Source: Acanthochromis polyacanthus
Taxonomy: Eukaryota; Chordata; Actinopteri; Pomacentridae
Direction: 5' to 3'
Length of the DNA stretch: 64,000 bases
Assembly: GCF_021347895.1 (NCBI RefSeq)
Contig: NC_067118.1
Coordinates: 13,333,015 to 13,397,014, forward strand
This document shows positions 33,422 through 46,524 of this stretch, in pieces. Positions within the stretch are counted from its first letter, which is position 1, and every line of letters starts with the position of its first letter. The notes under the pieces were generated by a model, which was given only the letters and a program-made list of their open reading frames with translations, had not been told where the DNA came from and searched no databases. Both the position numbers and the translations under genes were made by a program.

Positions 33422-33423
<2 letters not shown>

Positions 33424-33514
<91 letters not shown>
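33424..33514 (+). repeat. (TG)n microsatellite, ~45 units
   Basis: An uninterrupted TG repeat of about 90 bp sits immediately left of the CCGGTGGGGAC element. Confidence 0.98.
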
Positions 33515-33516
<2 letters not shown>

Positions 33517-33518
<2 letters not shown>

Positions 33519-33790
33519 GTTTCTGCTATACCGGTGGGGACTTTGACCTGACTATTTGCTATAAAGGTGGGGACTTGTCTTACGGTGGGGACCTAAAATG
33601 AGGTCCCCACGGGTGGCAACACCGTTTTCTTGGCCATATTGTTGTTAATAAAAAATGTAAAAGTGCAAAAACGTTTGTTTAGGGTTAGGCATTGATTTGG
33701 TGATGGTTAAGGTTAGGGTTAGGGTAAGGGTTAGGAGTTAGATATGAATGGGAGTCAATGGTAAGTCCCCACCGGTATAGAAAAACAAAC
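33517..33790 (+). mobile_element. Small TIR element with telomere-like core between two GT repeats
   Basis: The inverted ends are TATACCGGTGGGGACTT (33527) and AAGTCCCCACCGGTATA (33763-33779), with weaker pairing outward (tTGTTTcTgcta / tagaaAaACAAa). The core holds GGTTAGGGTTAGGGTAAGGG, a telomere-like tract. Both flanks are GT microsatellites (33424-33514 and 33795-33831), which suggests insertion into, or birth of, a dinucleotide tract. No ORF. Confidence 0.75.
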
Positions 33791-33835
<45 letters not shown>

Positions 33836-33847
33836 TATATATATATA

Positions 33848-35390
33848 CACTGCTCAAAAAAATTAAAGGAACACTTTTTAATCTAAGTATTGCATCAAAT
33901 CAGTGAAACGTGGGATACTGATCTGGTCAAGTAAGTTAAAGAGAGGGTTTTTAGTCAGCTTCAACTGCTTTGGTGTTCATGAAATTAACAACAGGTGCAC
34001 AAGAGGGATAACAATGAGACACCCCTCAAAACAGGATTGGTTTTACACATGAAGGCCACTGACATTTTATTCCCTTCTTGTGTTTTCTGGCTGTTTTTCA
34101 ATAGTTTTGCATTTGGCTAGGGTAAGTGTCACTTCTGGTAGCATGAGGCGATACCTGGACCCTACAGAGGTTGAAGAGGCAGTCCAACTCCTCCACAATG
34201 GCATATCAATACGTGCCATTACCAGAAGGTTTGCTGTGTTGTCCAGCACAGTCTCAAGAGTATTGAGGAGGTTCCAGAAGACAGGCAGTTACTCGAGGAG
34301 GGCTGGACAGGGCTGCAGAAGGTCCTCAACCCATCAGCAGGACAGCTATCTGCTCCTTTGTGCATGGAGGACCAGGATGAGCACTGCCAGAGCCCTACAA
34401 AATGGCCTCTAGCAGGCCACTGGTGTGATGTGTCTGATGAAACAATCAGAAAGAGACTTCACGAGAAAGGTCTGAGGGTCCGATGTCCTCTAGTGGGTCC
34501 TGTGCTCACTGCCTCGCACCGCGGAGCTTGATTAGCATTTGCCATAGAACACAGTAACTGGCAGGTCTGCCAACGGTGCCCTTTGCTTTTCACACATAAG
34601 AGCAGGCTCATCGTGAGCACACGACAGATATGGAAAGGTCTGGAGAAGCCATGGAGAATGTTATGCTGCCTGTAACATGGTTTAGCATGACCAGTTTGGT
34701 GGTGAGTCAGTGATGGTCTGAGGAGGCATATCCATGGAGGGACGCACAGACCTCCACTGCCATTAGGTATCAGGATTAAATCCTTGGATCCATTGTCAGA
34801 CCCTACACTGGTGCAATGGTCCTGGGTTCCTTGTGGTGCACGACAATGCCTGGCCTCATGTGGCAAGAGGATGCAGAACTTCCTGGAGTATAAAGGAATT
34901 GACAGCATTGACTGGCCCCAATACTCACCTGACCTAAATCCAATAGAACGCCTTTGGAACATTATGTTTTGTTCCGTCCAACACCACCAGGTTGCTCCTC
35001 AGACTGTCCAGGAGCTCAGTGATGCCCTGGTTCAGATCTGGGAGGAGATACCCCAGGACACCATCCATCGTCTCGTTTGGAGCTGTTCCCGATATTGTCA
35101 GGCTGCATACAAGCATATGGAGGTCATACAAACTACTGAGTACCGTTTTGAGTTGCTGCCAACGAATGTCAGAAAATGGACCAGTGTGCCACATCAGTTT
35201 TTCACTTTGATTTTGGAATGTCTTGAATTTAGCCCTCCTGGGGGGTTGATAATTTTCATTTCCATCAAACAATGTGGCATCTTTTTATTCCCAACACATT
35301 AACCAGTCCATATCAATGTAAATATCGTTTGTTTTTTCCCCCGCATTGAAATATGTTTTCAAATTGTTCCTTTAATTTTTTTGAGCAGTG
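33848..35390 (+). mobile_element. Tc1-like relic with both ends (GAGCAGTG family)
   Basis: The left end CACTGCTCAAAAAAATTAAA and its inverse (ending TTTGAGCAGTG at 35390) are flanked by TA (33846-33847, 35391-35392). The interior is a decayed transposase, uninterrupted by other elements, and serves as the reference for the split copy at 27695-30412. Confidence 0.92.
34143..35113 (+). pseudogene. Tc1 transposase pseudogene
   Basis: It reads MRRYLDPTEVEEAVQLLHNG, ISIRAITRRFAVLSSTVSRV and, further on, [20 protein letters not shown] and HHQVAPQTVQELSDALVQIW. Several frameshifts and stops fall between 34410 and 34800, including loss of the first catalytic motif region. The glutamate of NPIERLW is kept. 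Confidence 0.82.
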
Positions 35391-35649
35391 TATACAACCA
35401 AAACAGTCAGATTCAAAAACAGTTTTTTCCCCTTAGCCATACGGACACTAAACAAATCAATGCCCTGATGTGACCTGTTGTGCTTTGTTTGTTCTTGTCA
35501 TGTATTTGTATTAGTATTGTATTGTTCATTGTATTTTTTAATGACACAGTAGATGTGAGCATGAAATGCTGTACTGAAAACAAATTCCACCAACTTTGAT
35601 GTGGCCATTAATAAATGAATCTGAATATATATATATATATATATATATA
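35391..35649. other. Spacer with AT repeat
   Basis: This is a short spacer between two Tc1 elements. AATAAATGAATCTGAATATA near 35610 resembles a LINE 3' end. It ends in a (TA)n tract that served as the target of the next element. Confidence 0.45.

Positions 35650-37296
<1,647 letters not shown>

Positions 37297-37336
<40 letters not shown>
37297..37336 (+). repeat. (TA)n microsatellite
   Basis: About 20 TA units lie directly against the right end of Tc1 copy C. Confidence 0.95.
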
Positions 37337-37350
<14 letters not shown>

Positions 37351-37374
37351 TTATGGCATGCCGTTTAGGAAATT

Positions 37375-37472
37375 ATATATAGAATGAAAGTTGATATATA
37401 TTGAAAGTTGATATATATTGAATGAAAGTATGAATGTACTTAATGATAGTTGATATATATTTAATGCAAGTC

Positions 37473-37506
<34 letters not shown>

Positions 37507-37678
37507 GAAAGTAGGAATATATTGAATGAAAGTACAAATATATGGAATGAAAGTCTGAATACATGGAATGAAAATCTGAACATTATATATATTCGTATTT
37601 TCATTCCATATAGTCCAACTTCCATTCAATATATTCATACTTTCATTCAATATATATTAACTTTCATTCAATATATTC
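37375..37678 (+). repeat. Inverted minisatellite, AT-rich
   Basis: Units of about 20-24 bp built on ATATTGAATGAAAGT recur along 37375-37575; from 37590 to 37678 the same unit runs on the opposite strand (ACTTTCATTCAATATAT). A (TA)n core lies at 37479-37503. The whole stretch could fold into one long, imperfect hairpin. Long isoleucine/tyrosine-rich reading frames here are by-products of the repeat. Confidence 0.85.
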
Positions 37679-38348
37679 CTGTCTACCATAGCAGACAGGA
37701 CCCAAGACGCAGGTGTGCCTTTGCCACAGTCCAAGACATTGTAGTAGAGTAAAATGCAAGATGGGACAGTGTACACTGAGAGGTCTAACCAAGGGCTGTA
37801 TTTTATTTTTTTTGTATAGTCTTGTGTACAGCCATAGGTTACAAAGGTCACAATATTTAGTAAATGGAAGCGCTCCATCCAACGTAGCAGTTTTACTTAA
37901 GAAAAACACAGACACTGTAAATCTAAAGATTTATTTTGCATTACTTTATGTTCAGATAATTAGAAAATGACAAATATTTGCACTTTTCACTGTCTTCTAG
38001 TCTATTAAGTGGTAATACAAACACCTAAAGCAAAATTTATCTAAGTTAAAGGTGGTGAAACTGCATTGAAGTGGTTCTCAGAGCCCACCTTAATACAGGT
38101 AACAACAGGACTGAACAATCATTTCGTGAAATGAAATGCAATGTTCTCTGACCTGCTCCACTTCTCTTTCAGTCTGGAATGCTTCAACGTGTGTTTAGCA
38201 CTGTCCAAACTACAAACATCTAGGGAGAGCACACATGCACCAGTTCATGACTGCAACATGTTAATGACTTAGAATCGCTGAGTTGTAGGTTCACTGAAAC
38301 GGTGGCCCAAATAACCTGCTGCTACTCGATAAAATTTGCTGTTGGGGC
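37679..38348. other. Unassigned, AT-rich, downstream of the PLAG-family gene
   Basis: I see no gene, repeat termini or RNA gene in this stretch. Confidence 0.5.
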
Positions 38349-38359
38349 CCAGCAACCAT

Positions 38360-38731
38360 CCATCCATCCATCCATCCTCTATACACCGCTTTATCCTCAC
38401 TAGGGTCGCGGGGGGTGCTGGAGCCTATCCCAGCTGACTCGGGCGAAGGCAGGGGACACCCAGGACAGGTCGCCAGTCTGTCGCAGGGCTACATACATAG
38501 ACGAACAATCACACTCACATTCACACCTACGGGCAATTTAGAGTAGTCAATTAACCTCAGCATGTTTTTGGACTGTGGGAGGAAGCCGGAGTGCCCGGAG
38601 AAAACCCACGCATGCTCAGGGAGAACATGCAAACTCCATGCAGAAAGATCACAGGCCCACCCCGGGATTTGAACCAGGGATCTTCTTGCCGCAAGGCGAA
38701 AGTGCTAACCACTACGCCGCTGAGCAGCCCC
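38360..38731 (-). mobile_element. tRNA-headed SINE, copy 2
   Basis: This is the inverse orientation of copy 1: CATCCATCCATCC tail at the left, head with GGCGTAGTGGTTAGCAC on the minus strand at the right. An exact 11-bp target duplication CCAGCAACCAT lies at 38349-38359 and 38732-38742. Confidence 0.93.
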
Positions 38732-38742
38732 CCAGCAACCAT

Positions 38743-40690
38743 GTTTGTAGCAATTTGATCCCATCTAAATGTATTCAGAAATATGCACCATGCACATTTT
38801 GACAAGTGCTTAAGTAATAATTTAAACTAAATGACTAAATTAGTTATTTGTCTCTACTTCTTAAATGATAATCTTCTTGTCTGGCACTCCCATTAGTAAG
38901 ACAATCCCTTCCAACAGCCTTTTGTAACAATTACAAATGATTACTTGAAAAAAAAATCTTTACTGCTTTTAAATGTTTGGTGCTTTTCTTAATAAAGACG
39001 GAAGATCAATTTGGAATATTGAGTAATGTTGATGCCTTCAGATGAAGTGCTCATACCAAAGAGTTGTCTGTACATCCTTGCAAGCAACCATGTAATTTCT
39101 TTAGACAGAGGCTTAGATTCATAAACAGAGTAAACATTCCAGACGGAAGAGACAGAGAAACAGTATTGTAACAACAAATGCAGTGTGAACAAATAGGCAA
39201 TGTGGTACTTGCTGCAATAGACATCAATATACTGTGAGCTAACCTCAGTTTAAAAAAATAAGCCTACAGAGCTACAAAGTACATGTGCTTGTTCCGATAA
39301 AAATAAAACTCTACACAGACATTTTCTCTGCAGTTAGATGGACAGTCTCCTGTCTCTTCTGAGGTAGTAAATAAGTAGAAATATAATTAAAGACGAGTAT
39401 AGAGAGCGGCGACTCCAAAATACACCAATAGAATTAAAAGGTGTATCCAGTCCTTCAAAGTTGAATTTTGAACATATCCCCATCTTCAGTGGTAAAACAG
39501 CCTAACTGTTAGAGGTTAAAACTATTTCTAATGATTTTTTTACAGAAAGATATATGACAATGTAGAGGTAGAAAATTTGAATTATGTCAATGTCTGCCAC
39601 TAGATAAAGAGTTTAGATTCATAAAATCTACCTTTATTGTTTACATCTAATGGCACAAGTAAGAGCCAAAATAACTAGAACTAAGACAAATAAAAAAAAA
39701 GAAACCCACAGTTCTGTGTGTTTGAGGTACAGATCAAATTCATCCGTTTGTAGAAATGTCATAAGTGCTTAAACCCAGTCAAGAGATTAGACACTCTTAG
39801 AGGCACAACAGTAGCATTTTAAGACGTTGGTGCAACACTTTGAAGCTTATTACAATGCTAATGACAAAGTCCTTCAACAGAGTTCATGGAATTAAGGCAG
39901 AAGACAGCATCATTTGACAATTTCTCTTTCAAAATGTCTTCTTTTCAATATCATATTAACCACTTGCAACACACAGCTGGATTGCTCTGGTATTTCTAAA
40001 ACACTTGACCATCTTCACACGTGGACTTTCCATTACTGGAAGGTGGATGGATACAATCCATTATTCTCGCCATGTTGCACTGACAGATAAAAAACAAACA
40101 AAAACAAAAAACACAATGAATTTAAACAAACCAACTGCTCCTCTACTGCCTAGCTTTCCTAAGCCAGGCAGTAACGATGATAAAAAGGTAGGAAATGGGC
40201 ACAAGTGCTCTGAAAGGCCATGTATCCTGCATTCTTTTAAAAAATAAACTCAGAAATTCACAGAAAACAGGTTATAACCTGCCCAGATCCAGTGGTCCAG
40301 TTTGAAAACAACAACAACAAAGTAACAGAGCGCTGTGCAAGTTCTTTTTGTTTAAACCACAATGTTATTCCTAAGGGCGCCTGATCACGTTATGTAGCCA
40401 GCATTGCCACCTTCCACTATGCAATACATGGAAATGGGAGAAAGAGCTTGACGTCCTCTGCTTCGGAATATAACTGTATTGTGCTGCAATGTGCTTTAGT
40501 GTTCCCTGCTGGAATGAGCTTTCCATATGCACCACATACAGGAAGAACTCTTCAAATACAAGGTGACAAGCAGGCAGAGTGACACACATACATATATCAC
40601 AATTCTCACTCTCTGCAGTTTTGGCACAATTGGCTGTCTTAAAAGAATAGGTTCACATTTTTTCATCTTCATTCTTCAAACAATATTTAG
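38743..40690 (-). other. Unique-looking sequence, possible 3' UTR of the PLAG-family gene
   Basis: This is a long stretch without transposon hallmarks or ORFs, AT-rich with several AATAAA-like words on the minus strand. Together with 41200-42732 it could be the long 3' UTR that PLAG genes usually have (inference only); no polyadenylation site can be assigned. Confidence 0.3.
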
Positions 40691-40699
40691 ATGCCCATA

Positions 40700-41199
40700 C
40701 GTAATTGTGAACAGAAGTTTGCATACACTTGTAAAGACCAAGTATATATGGCAATCTTGAATTTCCATTGATTCATAACTGCTTATTTTCTCCGATAGAA
40801 TCATTGAAACACGCCTTTGTCATAAGACTTTAAAAAACATGCATTTTGTATCAAATGGGCCGTATTTAAATTGGCTCAGAGAAGTCATCAGCTGTAGTCA
40901 ATCATAACCATTAAAGAGAAGTAAGAAGGCCATGTCACAAAGAAAATTAGATTGACACAACCTGCTACATCACCAAAACCAATACTTTAAGTTTGTATAT
41001 TTCTGACCCAGCAGATTTTGTCATATTTCCAGAAGACCTACAATAAATCTATCAAAGAATCAAAATACATGATTGTTTTTGTGACAAATAAGTAGCAATC
41101 ATAGAAAGAAAGATTTCTGGGAATCAAGGTTGTAGAGACTAAAGATTGCAATGATATTCATGGTCTTCACAAGTATACGGAAACTTTTGTTCACAGCTG
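40700..41199 (+). mobile_element. Tc1-type MITE remnant
   Basis: The left end GTGAACAGAAGTTTGCATAC, then ACTTGTAAAGACCA, is inverted at the right (TGGTCTTCACAAGTATACGG, AAACTTTTGTTCACAGCTG), with TA at 41200-41201. The arms pair over about 45 bp. The interior has no transposase. Confidence 0.75.
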
Positions 41200-42732
41200 T
41201 ATAGGGGCACGTTTCTCTTACTTTAATCATGCATCCTGTCCATGGTGCCCATTGAGAGACACCATAGTAATGTCCTTCAACATAAGTGATCTACAGTCAT
41301 GCCTCTCTGTACAAAATCAGCAGGTTTTTTTTGGTTCCCAGGTTTGCTTGCTGAGCTGTGGCAAAGGAATAGCAACACCACAAGAAGTTCTCACATTAAA
41401 AAGAGTAACTTGGAAGAACCCCACTTGATTTCATAAGGGTTACATATGCTTCATTAACTGCAACAAAACAGAAGAAAAATGTGAACCTATGCTTTCGGGA
41501 GATTTTCTACAAATTACTTGTGACATGAGGAAACATTTCATCTGCTGAAAGGATTGTCAAATCTCAGCTAGTGATGTAACAGCCAATGTTTTTCATTTCC
41601 ATATTTATCAAGTGCTGATCCACAGCTATTCAAATATCACAGTACTGAATGGCCATATCTTGAAACACTTAGTCCCAGGTTGTAGCAATGAAATGTTTCA
41701 GTTTCTTTTGGTACTTTTCACAATAGTGATGTAATCTCAGATAAATGCATCTAAAAATCCTTGGGCTTCCAGTGTAGTCTGTGTCTTGAGGAACTGCTGG
41801 TGAATTTTTCCATTTATAAAATCACAATTTCAGTTGCTAACCTTACTCAAATGCTTTTGCACTGCAATTCCAGACAGTGTGTGACATCTTTGATTTATGA
41901 GTTGACAATTACTTAAAAACACATCATGTAATTTTTCAAATGCAGTCTGGCTTTGCAGTTAGCAATGCAGTCAGTCTGTCGCTGTTGACTGCACTTATAT
42001 ATATATATATATATATTTTTTTTTTAATAGACTAACAAAGCCTAATCTGAATTCTACAGAAAGGGGTAAAATTCACAACAGTTTAAATAATGGTTAATGG
42101 TAAAATGTAACATTTTATGTTTCCATCTGCTGATGAACTTGTCCACGTCAGCTAATGTAATGGTGGATGACTGGATGAAAAGCTCTTTCTGTAAGTTCAC
42201 CATCCAGTTGTCATATACAGACAGTGCTGCAGAGATTGTGTATTCAGTATGTGTATTTGTTTGCATGTACTCACCAACTGTAATGCTCTCATATTTTAAA
42301 AAGTCCATTTCAGTAAGGAAGGTTGCCTCTTCTTAGAGATGATGCATTGCAGGATAAGATATGCCCCAACATTGTAGCATTTTGCATGACACCAAAAATT
42401 GGATGGCTTTCAGCATTGTGAAACACCAGTGACTAATGTGGCTGCCGGACAATGTACAGTGCATCCATTGTAACAGGTTTAACGAAAAGAAGTAGAACTC
42501 TATTTTGGTTGTAATGAGATCATCTACATTTCCTCAGACATTCAAGCTTTTTAAATAATGAGGTAATACTGATGAGGTGACTTGTGTTCAACAATAAAAA
42601 CTAAGATTTGCATCATTAAAACTGAAAGGGTAAACTTAAACATTTGTTTGACAATAAAGATGCCATGCTCATGTTTTACCCTCTCTTTCTACAAAAAATC
42701 CATTAAGGCAATGTTTGTTGGGACAGAGCTGC
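41200..42732 (-). other. No feature seen; candidate 3' UTR
   Basis: Apart from an AT repeat at 41998-42016 I see nothing specific between the Tc1 MITE and the PLAG-family stop codon. Continuous, repeat-poor sequence directly after the stop fits a 3' UTR. Confidence 0.35.
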
Positions 42733-44030
42733 TTACTGCTGAAAGGCCTGGTAGTAGTGAGGTAGTGAGCTGGAAGTGCTCATAGCAGGACTGCTGTACG
42801 TTTGAGGTAGCTGGCTGTGGTTGTGGGCTCCTGGGCCCTGTGGTACATGAGCCTGGGGATGCTGGAAGAAGGTAAAAGGCCCTGGTGCCTGGGAGGACAG
42901 CCCTGTGGAAGGGGATGGGGAGGAAGTGGTGGTGGTGGCAGTTGGATAGCTCATTACTAGCCCTCCCATTCCCATGTGAGGGCTGTAAGACGGCAAGCTG
43001 AAAGGCAAGAAGCTCAGCAGAGGTCCGAGGTCCATGTTAGCGGTGCAGGATAGCTCAGACGAGGAGACAGCAGGGCTCCTGGACAACAGATGGGAATCAC
43101 CACCAGCATTTACTCCTTCACCCAGAACCTCCCTCTGAGGGGAGGCAGAAGTCGAGGTAGAGGAGTTGACTGCACTCAGGTGAGGTGGGGGGGCACTCTG
43201 CAGGTCCAGCAAGAAACTGTCCACGTCAGCACGAGGATATGAGGTAGATCCGTGCTGGTACCGAGACATGTTGCTGTAGGGCTGCTGTTGTGGAGCTGCC
43301 GGGGGCTGAAGGTGATGGTGATGAGGGTGAGAAGACTGGGGGACATGTGGCGACCCACACCCATGCTCGAGGACAAAGAACCCTGCATGAGGCCATGAGA
43401 GTGGCCCATTCCAGGAACAGGATTGGTCATGGAGTAGGAAGGGTACATGTCTCTGGAGAATGCCTCAACAGGCTCCTTGGAGACAGAGCCCATATCAGAG
43501 GTCACAGGGCTGGGCTCCTCTTTTACAGGGCACTGAGTGGCAGGGGCTGGTGTAGCCACAGGAGTGCTGGGAGTACAGGGTGGCATCAACCCCGACTCTT
43601 GAGCATGGCTCTTTTTCAAGTGACGAGTCAGGTGGTCTCTGCGGCCAAAGCGTTGTGCACAGCGTGGACATAAGAAGTCACGGCGCCCAGTATGCACCAC
43701 AGCATGGCGTCGTACATCCTTCCGAGTGTAAAAACGGCGGTCACATCGCTCACATGAATACTTCCTCTCTCTCACTGGCGCAGCAACACTGGTGTTGCCC
43801 TCTGATGGTGGAGGCTGTTCAATATGGCCACCCAGCTGCTCCAGCAAGGAAGGGGCCCCCTCTGGGCAGGGGAGGCTTGCTGCAGCACTGTGAGCTGCCA
43901 CCAGGTGGCGTCTGTAACCTAGTTGGGTGTTGTACTGCTTCCCACACTCCTGGCAGTGAAAGAGCTGCCTGCTGGCTGGGTCGTTCTCCTGTAGCTGGTT
44001 TTTCAGATGGCTCTGCTGGTGGAACATGGT
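42733..44030 (-). CDS. PLAG-family zinc-finger protein, last coding exon, frameshifted
   Basis: PLAG proteins are C2H2 zinc-finger transcriptional activators. After an AG acceptor the exon reads MFHQQSHLKNQLQENDP, then a complete finger (C25, C28, H41, H46 counting from that M), a degenerate one, and the hallmark pair CERCDRRFYTRKDVRRH / CPRCAQRFGRRDHLTRH. The C-terminus ends LPHYYQAFQQ, matching the family's LPRFHQAFQ. The frame shifts at the G5 run 43338-43342; one more base joins the halves through SPQSSHPHHHH. Two fingers have lost zinc ligands. The fish-specific member plagx is a candidate, but paralogy is unproven. Upstream finger exon(s) were not found. Confidence 0.85.
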
Positions 44031-44868
44031 CTAAGGAACAATGTTGGTTCTGTTGCTGCACAGGGACTCTGTCCAAGAGCCTGAGCAGACATAGACAAGA
44101 CTCATGAGGAGAGTTGACCATCAGCCTACAGACCTATGGCCAATTAGTTAACTTATAGTGCAGAATTAATGCCAAGTGCTGTTTGTTGACTGGTTGATGG
44201 TGTCTTGCAGTAATGACTACTGATCTTTCCTGCCTTACTGTGGTAAGCCTGTGTCCAGCACTTGGTGTCTGTGACCGCAGCTGCCATAGCAACCCTAAAA
44301 GGGCCGCTGTAATGAGGAACTTTGGAAGCTCTGACTGGATCTATGCGTGTCCTGAGATTGGTTTTATTCCAGCTTTCCGTTTATTTTAGTATTCAGCAGC
44401 CCTGAACACCACAGTTCCAGCAGCTGAATCACAGAGGCAGCTCAACTTCTTCACAGACCTACAAAAAAGAAAACAGAAGATTGAGAAAAAAATGGTTAAC
44501 TTTGTGTAAATTACATCTTTTGTCTTAAGTATGTCTTAGAACGGTGCAGAAAGAACCATGCCTAATGAGCTGATTTAAAATAACTTTTCAGAAGCAAAAT
44601 ATAAGTCACATGACAGAAAATTATCAATCAACTCAATGTAGTTCAATGATGACATCTTGCTTTTTATGAACCGTCATTTTCTTCCCTTGCACCATGTAGT
44701 GCAGGCAAGTGATAATGAATTTAAATGTGTATTTCCTAATATCACCAATACCTACATCAGCATTTATCTAGCAATCAAACAGTAACGTTATGTTTTGATC
44801 GATAGACATTTCCACATCGATAGAAATAAGAAAATGTTCGATAGGATTTTCTCTAGTTTCACTTCGTA
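44031..44868 (-). other. Intron upstream of the PLAG-family last exon
   Basis: This is sequence 5' of the last coding exon on the minus strand. Fingers 1-2 of the family (expected motif YKCxxxxCxKAFVSKYKLxRH) are not seen here or in the rest of the window on this strand. Confidence 0.5.
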
Positions 44869-45204
44869 GTGTATCTCAAAAAATTTGAACATTGTGAAAA
44901 AAATTAGCTTTTTAATTCATTATTCAAGAAAGTGAAATGGGTGTACATTCAAGATTCATATGTAAAGTAAAATATTTCAAGCCTTTATTTGTTTGAATAT
45001 TGATGATTATAGCTTATAGGTCATGGAAATAACAAATCTAGTAACTCGAAATATTAGGACAGTTCATTATGTTTGCCGGTCTCCTCCATTTTTTTTTTTT
45101 AATCTTTCACTGTTCTACTACTTTTGTTGCCCACTCAGGTCCATATCTTAAAGCATTATTTATTATTGTTTTCTGCACCCCGTTTCAAGGTAATTTATGC
45201 TGCC

Positions 45205-45550
45205 TTCATAGACTGTATATAAAGATGGACGTTGCATCTGGCCCCAAAATTGAAGCTCACCCGGAAGTGTCAAAAACTTGCAATATCACGCCGTCCGCTA
45301 GGGTTGGCTCCAAAAAGCTTTTGCTCCATAGACCCCAATTCATTTTGGGAAAAAATAAAATTTGATAGACATTTTCTACAGCTCAGGATTTTTTTCCCGT
45401 TAGTTTTCATGGTCAAAATGAGAGATCAGGTGGCCGATCTTAAAATAAATCAATACTGAATTTTAAATAAATTGTAAAAGTTGGCGGAGCCAGGGGGCGT
45501 GGCTATACTTTATTGACAGTCCCATAGACTGGTCCTGCCCCGAGATGCTC
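45205..45550 (+). repeat. MITE-like repeat shared with 33040-33340
   Basis: It starts ATAGACTGTATATAAAGATG and contains GGACGTTGCATCTGGCCCC, AGTGTCAAAAACTTGCAA and ACAGCTCAGGATTTTTTT. It ends in GTGGCTATACTTTATTGACA. It is collinear with the other copy; ends not fixed. Confidence 0.6.
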
Positions 45551-45776
45551 TCCGGTCCAGCCTGTTTGATGAGGCTTTTTACGTCACTGGCTCCAAAAAA
45601 TCCAAAATGGCGACCAGGAAGTAGCAAAATCCGGGCTTCATTTTCTCGGCGTTGAAACCAACGGGTGACGTCACGATTAGTTCACGCCTGGCTGCCTTCT
45701 AAATTAGCCGCAAGCTATTAGCATAGCCGTAGCCACTATGAGAGTAGCAAATTTCCTGTCTTGTGGCTATGGCTTG

Positions 45777-46346
45777 TAGCCTAGCCGCGCTAGACAACCC
45801 ACGGCAACGAATTTAATTCTCTGCCAGGGTGGGTCTCGTTACCCTCCATAAGGCTCAAGGTTGGATGCTCCTAAAACTGGCTGGACGAATCACCATAAAG
45901 TGTAGAGTCAGAAGGCGGGCATAACTAAGTGACGACAGAGGCGTGACGATTCTGACAGAAACAACCGGCGCACAATAAACAGTTATCTTTCGACTCGGCT
46001 TTGGCCACAGCCCTTAAAGATTTGAAGCTAAAATTCAACTTGAAAGATAAACAAAGGACAGCACTGAAGTGTTTCATTGAGAAGAAAGACGTATTTGGAC
46101 TTATGCCGACGGGATATGGCAAATCCTTAATATACCAGTTGGCTCCGCTGGTTGGGAAGCTAATGGGACTTAGCCACAATCCGGTGCTCTAGGAACTACG
46201 TCAGCCTATTCCTTGCGCTGATTGGTTGTATACCTACCCAATTGCTGCAAAGTGATTTGAAAGACAACCTTTTAGCCCACCTCCCTCCCTGTCGAGCGTT
46301 CCTAGACTCTTGTGTCTTAAGAGCTGGGTCTTGCGCAGCTAGGCTA
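45777..46346 (+). mobile_element. 570-bp TIR element carrying a RecQ-type helicase exon
   Basis: The ends TAGCCTAGCCGCGCTAGAC and, inverted, TAGCCTAGCTGCGCAAGAC flank the element. A 9-bp near-duplication lies outside (TATGGCTTG at 45768-45776, CATGGCTTG at 46347-46355). The left 200 bp match the repeat at 806-1058. A helicase motif I exon sits centrally. The duplication length does not match hAT, Tc1, piggyBac or ISL2EU; 9-bp duplications are known in MULE-type elements. Superfamily left open. Confidence 0.72.
45981..46192 (+). pseudogene. RecQ-like DNA helicase exon (Walker A)
   Basis: After a possible AAACAG acceptor it reads LSFDSALATALKDLKLKFNL, KDKQRTALKCFIEKKDVFGL and MPTGYGKSLIYQLAPLV, then stops. 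PTGYGKS is the Walker A motif, and LKxxQ...AL....KDVFGLMPTGYGKSLIYQL is the start of the RecQ/DEAD helicase core. There is no in-frame ATG close by, so this is an internal exon or relic. The remaining helicase motifs are absent. Confidence 0.65.
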
Positions 46347-46524
46347 CATGGCTTGAGTTTCTTGTTTGTTTTTCTTGCAGTCTCTCCATGTGAGACAGTG
46401 CTGAAACCACAGTGACCACAGGCACTGAGGTAACACATTAAAATGATCAATAATTGGTCAATAGTATTATCGATACTCAGAAAATGCTTGTTATTGGCCT
46501 GGCCAATAACAAGCATATCCCTAA

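Noticed and set aside
33690..33745. Interstitial telomere
   Set aside because: The TTAGGG-like run is short, irregular and is the core of a TIR element.
37351..37752. Isoleucine/tyrosine-rich membrane-like proteins
   Set aside because: They are translations of the AT-rich inverted minisatellite on both strands and have no start or codon evidence.
43290..44107. Plus-strand ORFs opposite the PLAG-family exon
   Set aside because: The minus strand carries clear zinc fingers; the plus-strand frames are shadows of its GC-rich codons.
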